Source: Pseudisothecium myosuroides (Eukaryota > Streptophyta > Bryopsida > Hypnales > Lembophyllaceae). From it: a DNA stretch of 64,000 nucleotides. The notes under the pieces were generated by a model, which was not told where the DNA came from, made no database searches, and was given only the letters and a program-made list of their open reading frames with translations. The translations under genes and the position numbers were made by a program. Of the stretch, positions 32,271 to 43,783 are shown in pieces (position 1 is the stretch's first letter; each line of letters begins with the position of its first letter). The stretch spans positions 29,181,288 to 29,245,287 of the forward strand of contig OX637288.1 in NCBI GenBank assembly GCA_951799445.1, read 5' to 3'.

Positions 32271-35200
32271 ACGGTGGAACTTCCGGAAAGGCAAAACGGA
32301 TCTGTTCATCGAATAGTAACCCGGAGTTCCGCCAAAGACCGGTTAGATAAGCATAGGAGTAGAGATAGAAGGAAGAAAAGTAGATCCAGACCAGACATAA
32401 TAGAGGCAGGTCCGGATCCGAGTGATTCTGATCGCTCGGCAAGACCAGAACCTACCCCACCCATAGTAGAGTTAGAAAAAGGGGTAGGATCAGGCCCAAT
32501 CCCCATTGACATTAGTCAAGAGGTACGGAAAGATCTAGACAAGACTGTCGAGTTTCCGGAACCTATACGACGGAAAGTTACATTCGAGGATGTTTCGGTT
32601 TTCATCAATCCGGAACTCAAGGTTGATGAATACGATATTTTGCAAGACGTGAAAAATCAGAAGGCAAATGTTACTATCGGACAACTCCTTTACGACAACG
32701 TCAACTACCAGAAGTTGATCCGGGAAGCCTGGACCAAGAGAAGAAAGAGAAGGTTGAAACTGCCATCAGTGGCTGTCAATTTTTCCCAAATGGAGGATTA
32801 CGGAGCCCCTGAACTGGAAGTCAATATTGGCGGATGTCTGGTGTCACGAGTTCCGGTGGACGGAGGATCCGGGGTAAACTTGATGTTAGAAGATACGGCT
32901 TTTGACCTCGGTTACACGTCTTTCCAAGCAACGGATCAAGTATTACGGATGGCGGATCAGTCACGAGTATTTTCGATGGGAAGACTATCCCAAGTACCAA
33001 CCCGGATAGGGAAGAAAACTTACACCCTGAACTTCGTAGTCATCCGGGTAACTAAGGGAAGACCTTTTCCTATGTTACTCGGAAGACCCTGGCTGTATGC
33101 CACCAGAGTATTGGTAGATTGGGGAGCTAAGGAGTTTGTTGTTGGGAAACCAGCAATCCGGATTCTCTGGAAACATGAGGATCATCTCGGGGAAACCAGT
33201 GAATTGGATGGATACACTACGGATTGGTCTGATCCGGAAGACTCCGACTCGGTTCCGAGCTACTTCACCTCTATCACGGAAACCGACTTTGAGTTTCCGG
33301 AACCCACTCTGGAGGTTGCGACAGAAGAACCCGTCGGCAAGACCCCGTGTATTCCACTGGAAGATCGATCTCTGGGAGAATTGGATGTACCAGTGTCTTT
33401 CGACTGGATCAAACAGCAAATAGAGGGAGGAAGTCTTCCAGCTATGAGTCTCGGGGAAGCTGGTCAAGAATCATCATGGAGCGAGTTCCGGAGTGTAGCC
33501 GAAGAATCGGAACCTGAACGGATCAAAACCATTGTAAGTCCTTCAGATTACAAGAAAGTAGAACTTCCTTCCGGAAAAACTTTCTTTATGAGTAAATCTA
33601 TGACTGTAGCAGAAAGGAAGGAATACGGCAAATTATTGGACGAATATTTGGATGTCTTTGCCTGGATACCTTCCGATCTAACCGGAATCCCAGCAGAGTT
33701 GGGAGAACATCGGATTGATCTAATCGAAGGGACAGTCCCTATTCGATAGCGCCAATATCGGTTGAATCCGAAATACTCCTTAATGGTAAAAGAGGAAATC
33801 GATTCTCTTTTGGAAGCTGGGTTTATCTATCCAGTGAACAACTTGGAATGGGTCTCCCCCATTGTCGTGGTTCCTAAGAAGGCAGGACCGGAAGGGAAGA
33901 TCAAGATCCGAGTTTGTCAGGACTTCAGAAAGTTGAATACGGCAACCCGGAAAGATTACTTTCCGCTGCCTTTCACGGATATCATACTAGATCACGTTTC
34001 CGGAAACGAATGCTATAGTTTTCTGGACGGCTTTTCTGGATATAACCAAGTCTTCATCCGGTTGTTGGACCAGTTGAAGACTACGTTCACCACGGAATGG
34101 GGGACATTCGCTTTTACCCGGATGCCATTCGGATTATGTAACGCCCCGGGAACTTTCCAAAGGCTGATGATGGATATCTTTAAGGATTTCCTTCGATACT
34201 TTTTGGAAATCTTCATTGATGACTTCGCGGTGTTCAGTCCTCGGGCTGCGCATCTGAAATGTTTGAGGCAAACTTTCTAGCAATGTAGGGAGACCAACCT
34301 CAAATTACATCCGGGGAAATGTTTCTTTGGCATGATATCCGGAATCCTGTTGGGCCATGTGGTGAGCGAAAGAGGACTAGAGGTAGATACGGATAAAGTC
34401 AAAGCAATGCTCACCCTTGCTGCTCCAAGCAACGTACGAGAGATCCGAGGTTTTCTCGGATGTGTAGGTTATTACCGAAGGTTCATTGAAGGGTATGCAC
34501 GAAAAGCAACTCCTCTTACTGAACTATTGAAGAAAGAGACAGAATTCACCTGGAATCCGGAGAGACAAAAGGCCTTTGAAAGCCTGAAGTCGGCTTTGGT
34601 GAAAGCCCCAGTACTATCTTCACCGGACTGGGAAAAAGAATTCCACAATACTCTAGACGCCTCCGGTTGGTGTTTGGGTGCCATTCTTTGGCAATATGAC
34701 AAAGATCAAAGGGAGTGTCCCATCTATTATTCAAGTAGACAGATGAGTATTGCTGAGAAAAAGTATACAACTACTGAGGGGGAAGCTTTAGCAGTCGTAT
34801 ATGCTTGCAAGAAATTCCGTCACTACTTACTCGGATACCGGATTGTGTTTCACACGAATCATGACTCACTGAAGTACTTAGTGAACAAACCGGATCTTTC
34901 CGGAAGAATAGCAAGATGGGTGCTACTGTTACAGGAGTTCAATTACGAGGTCATGGTGAAATCCGGGAAATCCAACGCGAATGCAGATTATCTATCAAGA
35001 CTGCGGGGGACACCTGCGTTGGAAGACATTTCCGCCGACTTTCCGGATGAATTTCCGAGTCAGTCACAGAAGAAGTTTCCGGAAGGAGATATTCCAGTAT
35101 TCCACCTCCAAGGGGATCCCAACTCGGAATATCAGGATATCATCGATTATCTTACCAAGCAGAGATATCCAACAGGATTAACTCGGGAGGAAAAGAGCGT

Positions 35201-35382
35201 CTTCCAGCAAAAGGTAGCCCCTTACTCCATAATTAAGGGAACTCTTTTCAAGATGGGAGCAAACGAACAACTCAGGCGATGTCTGGAAGTCAGAGATCGG
35301 AAATAAGTTATGCGGGCTTTACATTCCGGTCCGTCTGGAGGTCATTTTGCTACCCTGACGACAGTTAACCGGATTCGTGGAG
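32265..35382 (+). pseudogene. pol: Gypsy pol: protease, reverse transcriptase, RNase H, start of integrase
   Basis: One continuous frame. Aspartic protease: VDGGSG near 32856 and LLGRPW near 33077. Reverse transcriptase about 33762-34300: VCQDFRKLN, FPLPF, FLDGFSGYNQ, MPFGLCNAP and FIDDF near 34211. RNase H about 34640-35000: LDASGW, TTEGEAL, and HTNH where HTDH is usual (AAT 34857-34859). Integrase zinc-binding part begins near 35325 (LHSGPSGGHFA). Three stops interrupt it: TAG 33747-33749, TAG 34278-34280 (a Q codon expected at both) and TAA 35304-35306 (a Glu codon expected). The RT sequence is of the Athila-like OTA type. The frame breaks at 35382, where solo LTR2 enters, and continues at 40350. 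Not functional as it stands. Confidence 0.93.
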
Positions 35383-36670
35383 TGTGAGCTCCCAATTTGT
35401 CACTTGGGACTCGTAGAATTATTTTTTTGGAAATTTGCAATTTAAAGTTGATAAAAGTATAGAAAAATCCATAAAAAGAGTGTAGAACCGAAATAGGGTT
35501 GTGTCATACCCATTATAGTATTTGGTCTAGATTTGTGTTTCTTACTTAGAATCCCCCAAACCTTGCCTAAAATAGTGTAGAAATAACGAAACGGTTAGAT
35601 TTGGAGGATTCGAGTCACACAGCCCCAAAAGGGCTAAATCCCACCATGAAGGTGGCGATTCATGGCTAGGTCGGTCCGAAGGATCCACAGCGAGGCCACT
35701 AGGTCGGGTCCTAGAGTTAGATTTAGAATTCCCCATTAGATCGACGAATTCCCAAAATCCCAATTGTTAGCATGTAGGAGCCACTCACGCAAGACCAGGC
35801 CCGTGGAGGAATCTACAGCCCAAGGATGGTGTTCTAGGGTGAATCCCATGCCAGGAATCCAACGGCGAAATCGGTTCGCCAAGATTCCTCCACCTGCAGA
35901 AGATTCCCGCACCGTCGCTAATTCGAGGAGATGGCCAGTTTTGAATCTCCATTGACCAATCGTGCCAGGTACGGAAACACACCTGCACGTCTTTCATGCG
36001 ACTCCCTGAGAGGTCATGTGAAAAATCCCGGCATCTTCCGACTTGCAGAAGAACCTTTTTCCGGGTGGTCAACCCTCCTAACCTCCAACGGGAATTTCAT
36101 GAAAATTACCCAGGTTACAATAAAATCTCACTAAAAATTAGACTAGCTTGTTTTATGTTAATAATGCGCTCCGTGAAGTTTCACGACATTCCGATAGCGG
36201 CAAGTACCCGAATTGGCGAGATTCCTCGGGAATTATCCACGTGGCGGGGTCCCCACCACGTTGACCGGCATTCCGGGACCATACGATGGCGAAATGAAGT
36301 CAACCAAAAGTCCTTCCCGACTCTCTCGCACCTACCGGAGACCCTAGGCTATTTACATTTTTCAAAATAGGAGACCCCCAAGATCTAGGATTTTACCACG
36401 ATTTGGTTTTTAAACTAAATTAGCCTACGATGGGTTTTTGGCCTCGGTACGGGGGGTGGAGGGGTTCAGGACTAAACATGGCGTTCTGGATCCAACGGCG
36501 CAATCCGTTCGGCGATTGGAGCTAATCTCCAAAGTTAGGATGTTGGTCCAGCATAGATGGTAGAAGTAGAAATTTAGGATGTAGGATGAAAATCTTTGAG
36601 GATGAGGATGAAAATCCCCGTTGATAAGGTTACCTTAGAGCTTTAGAGAGAGGGGTGAGCCCTTGGGAAC

Positions 36671-36680
36671 CCTATATAAG
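36671..36680 (+). promoter_or_regulatory. TATA box of solo LTR2
   Basis: CCTATATAAG, followed by GGCCCCATTTCTCTCTC, conserved with the other LTR2 copies and with LTR4. Confidence 0.65.
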
Positions 36681-37095
36681 GGCCCCATTTCTCTCTCTAA
36701 AACACCCCCTCACTTTTGTTTGGGTCCGTGGGTCCAATTTGCTTTGGATATTTTGGCGTTTGAAGCCAAAAACCTCTACGGTGTTTTTGGAGCACTTTTT
36801 GCTCCGTTGTTGCTAGATTTCAAGCTTTGAAGGTCTTTAAGGGGTCCTTCTATCTTGCCTTGTGTACTTCTCGTGCGTTTGTTATACCTTTGTTACGAGT
36901 TAAGAGTCCTCGTTTCTCTCTTGTAGTTCCTTTGTGATCTAACGTGTGAGTTTAGGAGTCTTTTGGTGTCTTGTCCTAATCCTAAAGCCACCCCCCACCG
37001 TACCTTGGCGATGCCGCTTTGGGGGGCCTTTAGTTTGTGAAGTTGTGTGTCTTTACGTGTCTTAACCGTGTTGTTTTCCTCACTTGTGTATTCTC

Positions 37096-37470
37096 ACCCT
37101 CTTCTAATCTTCCCCTTGTTGTGTGGACCCCCCCTTGGGACGGCGAAGCTTTGGCTTTGTCACGTGTATTCCTTAACTTTGTCTTTTCTACCTTCTTCTA
37201 ATCTTCCCCTTGTTGTGGGGACCCCCCCTCGGGACGGCGAAGCTTTGGCTTTGTCACGTATGTTCTTTAACTTTGTCTTTTCTACCTTCTTCTAATCTTC
37301 CCCTTGTTGTGTGGCCCCCCCCTCGGGACGGCGAAGCTTTGGCTTCGTCACGTGTATTCCTTAACTTTGTCTTGTCTACCTTCTTCTAGTATTCTCCTTG
37401 TTGTGTGAAACCCCCCCACGGCGGCGAAGCTTTGAACTAGTGACCACGTCAAGTCCTATAGTGTGTGTTA
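37096..37470 (+). repeat. Four units of LTR2 93-bp tandem repeat with GGCGAAGCTTTG motifs
   Basis: Units begin CTTCTAATCTTC at about 37101, 37195 and 37289, and CTTCTAGTATTC at about 37382. Each holds GGGACGGCGAAGCTTTGG or a close variant. More isolated motif copies follow near 37482, 37544 and 37721. Confidence 0.85.
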
Positions 37471-37844
37471 AAATAGTCTTAGACGGCGGAGCTTTGAACC
37501 CGTGGAGTGTTACAAGTCCTAAAGTTGGTGTTAAAACCAATTTTACGGCGGAGCCTTGAACCTCCATAGCTTTAGATTCCAAAGTCTAGTTTCCAAGACC
37601 TTCTTGGAAAAGTCCAGAGTTTAGCTTCCAAGATTGGTCACGAGTTTCTAGGAAGAGAGTGACCATCCCGTAGCACTTAGCTTAGGTGATCGTTCTAAAA
37701 ATTTGGGGCCTAACTCCCCAGACGGCGAAGCTTCGACCCTAGCCCTAACCCCTTACAAAAAAATCCATTTTAAGTTTGTATTAGTGGGTTCCCCTAAGAG
37801 AACCCGGTTGTGTGGATTTTTTTTGGAAGGATAGCTAAGTGCCC

Positions 37845-38010
37845 AGACCAGCATACAGCCAGCATACAGCCAGCATACCGGGCCAGCATATCGGCCAGCA
37901 TACAGCCAGCATACCGGGCCAGCATATCGGCCAGCATACAGCCAGCATACAGCCAGCCATACCGGACCGGCATACCAGACCAGCCGGCAGCCAGCCATAC
38001 AGCCAGCATA
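37845..38010 (+). repeat. CAGCATAC minisatellite in LTR2
   Basis: About 15 units based on CAGCATAC-AGC/CGG-C, including two nearly identical longer blocks (CAGCATACCGGGCCAGCATA). Shorter versions are at 11963-12010 and 7400-7470 in the other copies. Confidence 0.85.
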
Positions 38011-38760
38011 CATCGGGCAGTCCGTTGACTGAACTGAACATCAGCATCGGGACTGGTCGGTTGACTGAACTGAACATCAGCCATCGGGCCAGCTAACTGA
38101 ACTAATTTCTGGATTTCCAGAACTAAACGGGATGATGCCCTGCGGGGCCCCAACCACCCTTTTTTTTTTATTTTTTGATCTTCTAAAATCTGAAATTTTG
38201 AATCCAGTTGGGAAGAGGAAAAAACTCAACTTGGAACTTCAAAAACACAAGAGAAAGGGGGGGAGAAATAGAAGCTGCCGCTCCACGCGCCACCTGCACA
38301 AAAGCATCCGATCCTACCTGCATCACCACTCACACCTACACACAATGGAAGGAAATTAGGGAGAAGGATGTGTTATAGGAGTGGAAAGGAGAGAGATGAT
38401 AAATAGTGCCTAGCTAGGAGATTAGGTAGGAAATCTAGAAGAACTCCTTGCAACCGTTGGGAGGAGGATTAGGATGACACAAAGCAAAGTTGCGTAAGAG
38501 GGTAGGAGGCTCATTAAAACTTCACGAAGTTTGAGACTAGAAGCGTAAGACCACCATCACCACGGTTGGTGGAATAGTTCAAGAGTAGAAGGAAGAGGAG
38601 GAGAGAAAGAAAAGGAGAAGGAAATGGAGGGAAAGGGTTAGACCATCATACTTGTAACGTTTTCTTTTCTACAACTTAAGCCGTGGGCCTTGAAAAAATA
38701 AAATAAAATAAATAAAGACCATAACACAAAAATAAAAGAAGACAATCGCGAGTGGCCACC

Positions 38761-38823
38761 ATGGAGCACGAGGACGCGCATGTGGACGGGGATGACGTCA
38801 TTTCCGACACTAGCAGTAACGAG
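38761..38823 (+). CDS. 21-codon LTR-encoded start exon with splice donor (solo LTR2)
   Basis: GCCACCATGG context, 21 codons beginning MEHEDAHVDGDDVISDT and ending in GAG, then GTGGGT at 38824. The exon length, acidic composition and phase match copies 1 and 3. The donor is one base weaker than GTGAGT. Unspliced, the frame ends after three more codons (TAA 38833-38835). Confidence 0.55.
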
Positions 38824-39099
38824 GTGGGTCATTAAACTAATCCTAGGTGTTTTTTCCTAATTAGCACTTATCTTCCTAATCAGCCCTTAGAGCGTGATTA
38901 GCATCCGAGATTAGCGTGAATTAGAAGTTTAGATTCAAAAGTTGATAGATTAGGAATAGAGGTTTCCGAAAACATCTTATAATTAAGATTCGACCGTAAA
39001 CTGACCGCGTTAGGCTAAGTTAAGCGGTAGGGGGGTAGAACGGAGGAATTTTAATTAAAAGGGAACCACAAGAGACAATGGACGGAAATTAGGATTAGA

Positions 39100-39960
39100 T
39101 TAGAGGGAGGATTTAGGATAAAAAATTAAAGATCAAATAGCGAGTTAAAAACCTAGGATTAAATTAAGAGTTTAATTAGGGAAGTTAAAATTCAAAAGTC
39201 GAAAGTTGGAGTTAACTTTGGGAAGTAAAAAGTAGAGTAGGAAGTAGAAGTCAAAAGTAGAATCCACTTAGGAAGTAGATTGGTGAGTTAAAAATAGAGC
39301 TAAAATTAGGAGTCAAAATCCTAGAGTTAAAAGTTGGAATTAAATTTAGGAGGATAACATTTAGAGCTAATCTAGGATTAAAACGATAGGATTAAATTTG
39401 GAAGTAGAAGTCAAAAGTCAAAAGTCAAAAGTTTAGATTAAACTTAAAGGTTAAATTTTAGAGTCAATTAGGGGAGTAAAAAGTGAGAGTAAAAAGCTAA
39501 AAGTAGAAGTTAAAAGTTAGAAGTAGAAGTAAAATTTTAGAGTTAGTAGAAATCTAGAGTCAAAGTGAAAACTTAGAGTCAAACCTAGAGGTTAAAATTG
39601 GGGATTGATTTTAGAAGTAAAAAATTAGGATTAAAAGTAAAAAACCTAGAGTTAAATTAGGAGTAAAAAATCTACAGTAAAAAGTGAAAAGTTAGAGTTA
39701 ACTTTAGAGGGTAAATCTTAGAATAGTTTAGAGATAATGACATAGAATTAGAAGTGAAACTTAGAATTACCCTAGAAGGTTAAAACTTGGAGGTTAGGAG
39801 TCGAAGTTGATTTAGAAGTAAAAACTTAGAGTTAAAAGTTAAACCTAGGGTTAAATTCCGAGGATAAATTTCAGAGTTAAATTAGGCGTAAAAACCTAGA
39901 GTTTCATTTAGAGGTTGAAGATTAGAGTAAGGGTTAAACTTTAGAGTTAGTCTTTAGAGT
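39100..39960 (+). repeat. Degenerate purine-rich repeat tract in solo LTR2
   Basis: Irregular AGTTAAAAGTTAGAGTAAAA-type sequence, the counterpart of 8640-9720 and 13020-13940. No coding potential. Confidence 0.7.
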
Positions 39961-40349
39961 AGAACTTCTAGGTGGAGTCTTAAAATCCCACGATAGTCTT
40001 AGAGGTTCATGGAAGGAACATAGGGGTTCCTCTTTTTACATAGTTAGGGACGTTAGAAATGACGCCAACTACTCAGTCTCCCCTCGACATAGGATAGATA
40101 GTTAGGGAATTAGAATTTTACCATTACCCCTGAGCATTGCAGTTACCTTGTGAGTTACTACATGCATTCTAATTATTCGCTGCCATCCACAACACTTAGG
40201 AAACGTTAGCAAAAAAGATCCATTGCTTGGAAGGCACAGTGGACCGCGCTCACATCACCCCCATATATTAAAAAATGTGGATAAAGGCATAGAACCTGGT
40301 CGGTGTTCGCTCGATTACCAAGGGTGGGTAATCCAGCGCCCACATGGAG

Positions 40350-41395
40350 CCGGATACTGGTGGCCATACTTGATACGTGATGTCAAGACATTCGTAAGGG
40401 CTTGTGACCAATGTCAAAGGACGGGAGCTTCTTCTTTCCGACATCATTGGCCACTCACTCCAATTATCCCTCTTGCACCGGTTGAAAAATGGGGGATAGA
40501 TTTTATCGGCCCCATTGCTCCTATTAGCGCCAGAAGGAAGAGATACATAATCCTTGCAACGGATTATGCAACCAAATGGGTAGAAGCACGTGCGACACGG
40601 AACTGTTCCGCCCGGACGGCTGCTTCATTCCTGTTTGCAGAAATTATGATGAGGTTTGGACATCCACTAGAGTTGGTCAGCGATAGAGGATTGCACTTCC
40701 TCAATGATGTAGTTCAAAACATCACTGCAAGGTACCTGATCAAGCACCGGAAAACCACTCCATACAATCCGAGGGCCAACGGATTGACGGAACGGGCCAA
40801 CGGCAACATTGAGAAGAGCTTGAACAAGATGATTTCCGAGCATAAGACGGATTGGGATCTCAAACTCCCATCAGCTGTCCATGCGTACAACACATCCGAA
40901 AAGAAGACTACAGGACAAACACCCTTCTTCTTGGTATTTGGACAGGAGGCTGTGCACGGAATAGAGTTGGAGATGGAGACTCATCGGATCATGGCTACAC
41001 GAAGTGCAATACGCGCCATTGATCAAGATATCCGACTCCTCGCGATTGAAGATTTGGAGGAAGCCCGACTGATCGCCTTGGATCAAACTCAAGAGGTACA
41101 GCAGAAAAGAAAGGCGGATCACGACCGGAAACTTCCGGCAAATCACGGAATCAAGGAAGGAGGTCTCATAATACTTTACGACAGTCGATACCGGAACTTT
41201 CCGGGTAAGTTACACACTCGATGGATGGGACCATATAGAGTTAGGACAATCTTTGAAAACGGATCCATTCAGCTAGAGGATCTTCAGGGAGTATGGCTTG
41301 ACACCCGAGTGGACAAATCCCGTGTCAAGAAATATGAACTAGATCCGGATTCTGGAGATTCACAAGATGATGTTCGCGGGGACTCTCACATTTGA
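40350..41395 (+). pseudogene. pol: Gypsy integrase, 3' part of pol
   Basis: Continues pol after the LTR2 insertion and its TGGAG duplication (40345-40349). The zinc-binding part is completed by GYWWPYLIRDV and CDQCQR. The DDE core has D in GIDFIGP, D in VSDRG and E in NGLTERAN, all present. A C-terminal region with RWMGPYRV and LDTRVDKSRVKKY ends at TGA 41393-41395. It would insert the cDNA, making 5-bp duplications. This part is open without internal stops but is cut off from its upstream half. The PPT and 3' LTR follow at once. Confidence 0.93.
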
Positions 41396-41406
41396 AAAAG
41401 GGGTCA
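41394..41406 (+). promoter_or_regulatory. Polypurine tract
   Basis: GAAAAAGGGGTCA, overlapping the pol stop and directly preceding the 3' LTR start TGTGGGAG at 41407. This is the expected plus-strand primer site. Confidence 0.85.
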
Positions 41407-41715
41407 TGTGGGAGCACGGAAACTTAGAATAAAGGAAGATAGCATAGAAAGAGGTTAGGAGTTAGTTAAAAATTTTAAAATTTTGATAAGAAGTAGGAAA
41501 TTAGATTCGGATACAAATATATTCCGGATAGTTAGAATCCGAGATTGCAGATCCTGTAAACCGGGTTTTTCCGAGAGCAGGAACGGATCTTAGATCCGAG
41601 TTAGGTCGAATTGGAACGAGCTATGGAATAGGTATCCGACCTACGCTGCTAGGGAACCGTTACGGGAACGGACCTGTTTCCGTTCGCCAAGGGGAACGGT
41701 CGGCAGCTCGACTAG

Positions 41716-41723
41716 TATATAAA
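41716..41723 (+). promoter_or_regulatory. TATA box of 3' LTR3
   Basis: TATATAAA in CTAGTATATAAACCC, about 155 bp upstream of ATG 41878. It could drive the LTR ORF or read out into flanking DNA. Confidence 0.6.
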
Positions 41724-41877
41724 CCCTCGCCCGACCTAATCTTCCTCATTCTTCACTTTGCTGATTGTCTTGCGCACTTAGCTAAGAGAAAGAGTGGTGA
41801 GTTAGAGATCGCGACAGGGAGAGACGGGTGAGGTCGGTGCCGATTGCACCGGATTTAGTAGTCGGTGTCGGTGAACT

Positions 41878-43783
41878 ATGGCGGAATCCAGCAAACCGGT
41901 AGCACACCAACCTTCTGTCACAGCTCAGATAGTTAGACCCGCTATTCCCACCGACCCAACGCACCGGAAGGAGTTAGAGACAGATCTGACCCGGATGGGG
42001 TGCATAGGTTAGATCCACCGACCGTGGAATGTTAAGAACGCGGAGATGCTGGAGCAGCTGATCTCGGGAGTCCCGAATCAGTTCGAGTTGACTGTGAGAG
42101 GCCAACCCGGAGCATGGACGGCGGATGTATGGGCTGACGTATACGGGTTTGGGAAGGACGGATCCGGCTTAGGTTCTCGGGTAGAGACGTACGGGATTGG
42201 GAAGTTCCGCAATCCGGTTACCACTAAGGACGGATACCCCGTGAGTGACTGTAAGGACGCTAGGTAGAAACGGGTGTTGGAATTTTTGATTCCGATCATG
42301 TATCCGGAAAAGCCCACCCGAGTTACGGTTACGGTGGCCAACACTATCTTTGGGTCTTTAGAAGATAAGGTAGTTCACTGGGGGAAAGTTCTAGCCGGGA
42401 TAGTAAAGAAGCTCGTGTCGCACATAGGGAAGGGGAAGCCGAGTCTTCTCAGTCCGTACCTGTTTCAGACACCTGTATCACCATCAGGAGGTGCTGACGA
42501 GTGAAGAGATGGTGATCTACAACACCGGACTGGAAATCGTGAAGTACGGTCTCACGCACGAGATTCCACCGGATACTCCGATCGAGGGAGAGGAGGAGGA
42601 AGAAGAAGAAGACGACGAAGAGGAAGAAGAACCGCAGCAGCAGGACTTGGTCGACAAGCGGGAGAAGAGAAGGAAGTCGACCAACCCGAACTCGAGGGTG
42701 GAACAGCTGACCCCGGAAAAGGGTGAGCCGAGTCAACCCCCGGAACCGAAACCGCAATTGGACTTCTTCGACGCCGGAACGCAGTGGATGGAGGAGGCCA
42801 AGCACATGTATTTCGGGATGTCCGACATGATCCTGGGGATTGCTGCCGAGCTAAAGGTGGAGCCGGAAGATATCATAAATCAGATCCGGAAACTACCCAG
42901 CCCGGATCTGGTTCGTGAGAAAGACGAGCGGATCAAGAGTTTGGAGAAGGAAAGGGATGACCTGTTAGGATGGGTGAACTAGGCGGATACGGATGCCGCA
43001 ATTGCACGGCAAAAGGAGACGGATGCTCTCCAACTCGTCCACAATTTAACAGCATTGGTGGAGCAGCCCGCGGAAGCTGTGGTCAAATCCCGACTCTTCA
43101 CCAATTAGCTGAGTGGCATAGGCCACTTATCCGGGTCCAAGGTGGTAACGATCTTGGTGGACTTCCAGGCCCGGATGGAAGGGATTTTGAAAGAGATGGC
43201 GCAACTGTTGGGGCACCTCGACCCCAACAAGCCCTTGGACTTCACCCACTTTCCGGAGCTGCCCAACGTCGATTTGTTGAAGACGCCCCAGAAGCCGGGG
43301 TCAGGGATCGGTCTACCGGCATCCCCAAGACCTACTCCAGGTCAGGTACGGACCTAGATGAAGACCACGAAGTTCGGCCAGACGAGGAGTGTCCAGTCGA
43401 TTCCGATAGGAGAAGGGACTTCCGTTCCGGCATCCGGAACATCCGTCTGGAGCGATTTAATCCAACGAATGGGGGCCTTGGCAAACCCGGCTCGGACCAA
43501 TCCGGTCGACTTTACTCACATGCAGAAGGCATCGCCCAAGAGGAATACAACACCGATTCAGCTGGACGATTCGCCAGAGAAAGAGACCAGAGTGGAGATG
43601 ATCCAGGAGTCCGAGAAGGGGGAATTCACTTTCGGCGATGAGACGGACTCGGATGACGACCCGCCGCCGGTCAAGCGGAAGATTCCAACCCGGGCTGCAA
43701 CGAAGTCCACTCCACCAAAAGGGAGTAGAAAGCCACTTGCAGGGCCAAGTAGCAGCGCGAAGAAATCAAAGCGGGGAAAGTAG
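41878..43783 (+). pseudogene. LTR-resident acidic ORF in 3' LTR3, broken
   Basis: Counterpart of 27437-29342, offset by 14441 bp, with the same five in-frame TAG codons and the same 1-bp frameshift. The identity of the lesions shows that they were present in the RNA that was reverse transcribed, since both LTRs are copied from one template. Its end KKSKRGK and the acidic Glu run are unchanged. Confidence 0.85.

Larger units (their letters stand above)
35383..40344 (+). mobile_element. Solo LTR2, complete, inside the gypsy integrase
   Basis: 4962 bp from TGTGAGCTCCC to GCGCCCACA with a perfect 5-bp target duplication TGGAG at 35378-35382 and 40345-40349. Removing it restores the integrase frame (RIRG joins GYWWP through one TGGAG copy). 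In order it contains about 1.29 kb of upstream region, a TATA box (36671), a leader with the GGCGAAGCTTTG array and four 93-bp units, a CAGCATAC minisatellite, the 21-codon start exon, a purine-rich tract and the conserved 3' end. It is the reference copy for the family and the youngest insertion in this stack. No internal element sequence is attached. Confidence 0.95.

Noticed and set aside
37845..38010. CRISPR-like array
   Set aside because: Units are contiguous and of uneven length, with no unique spacers; it is a minisatellite in a eukaryotic LTR.
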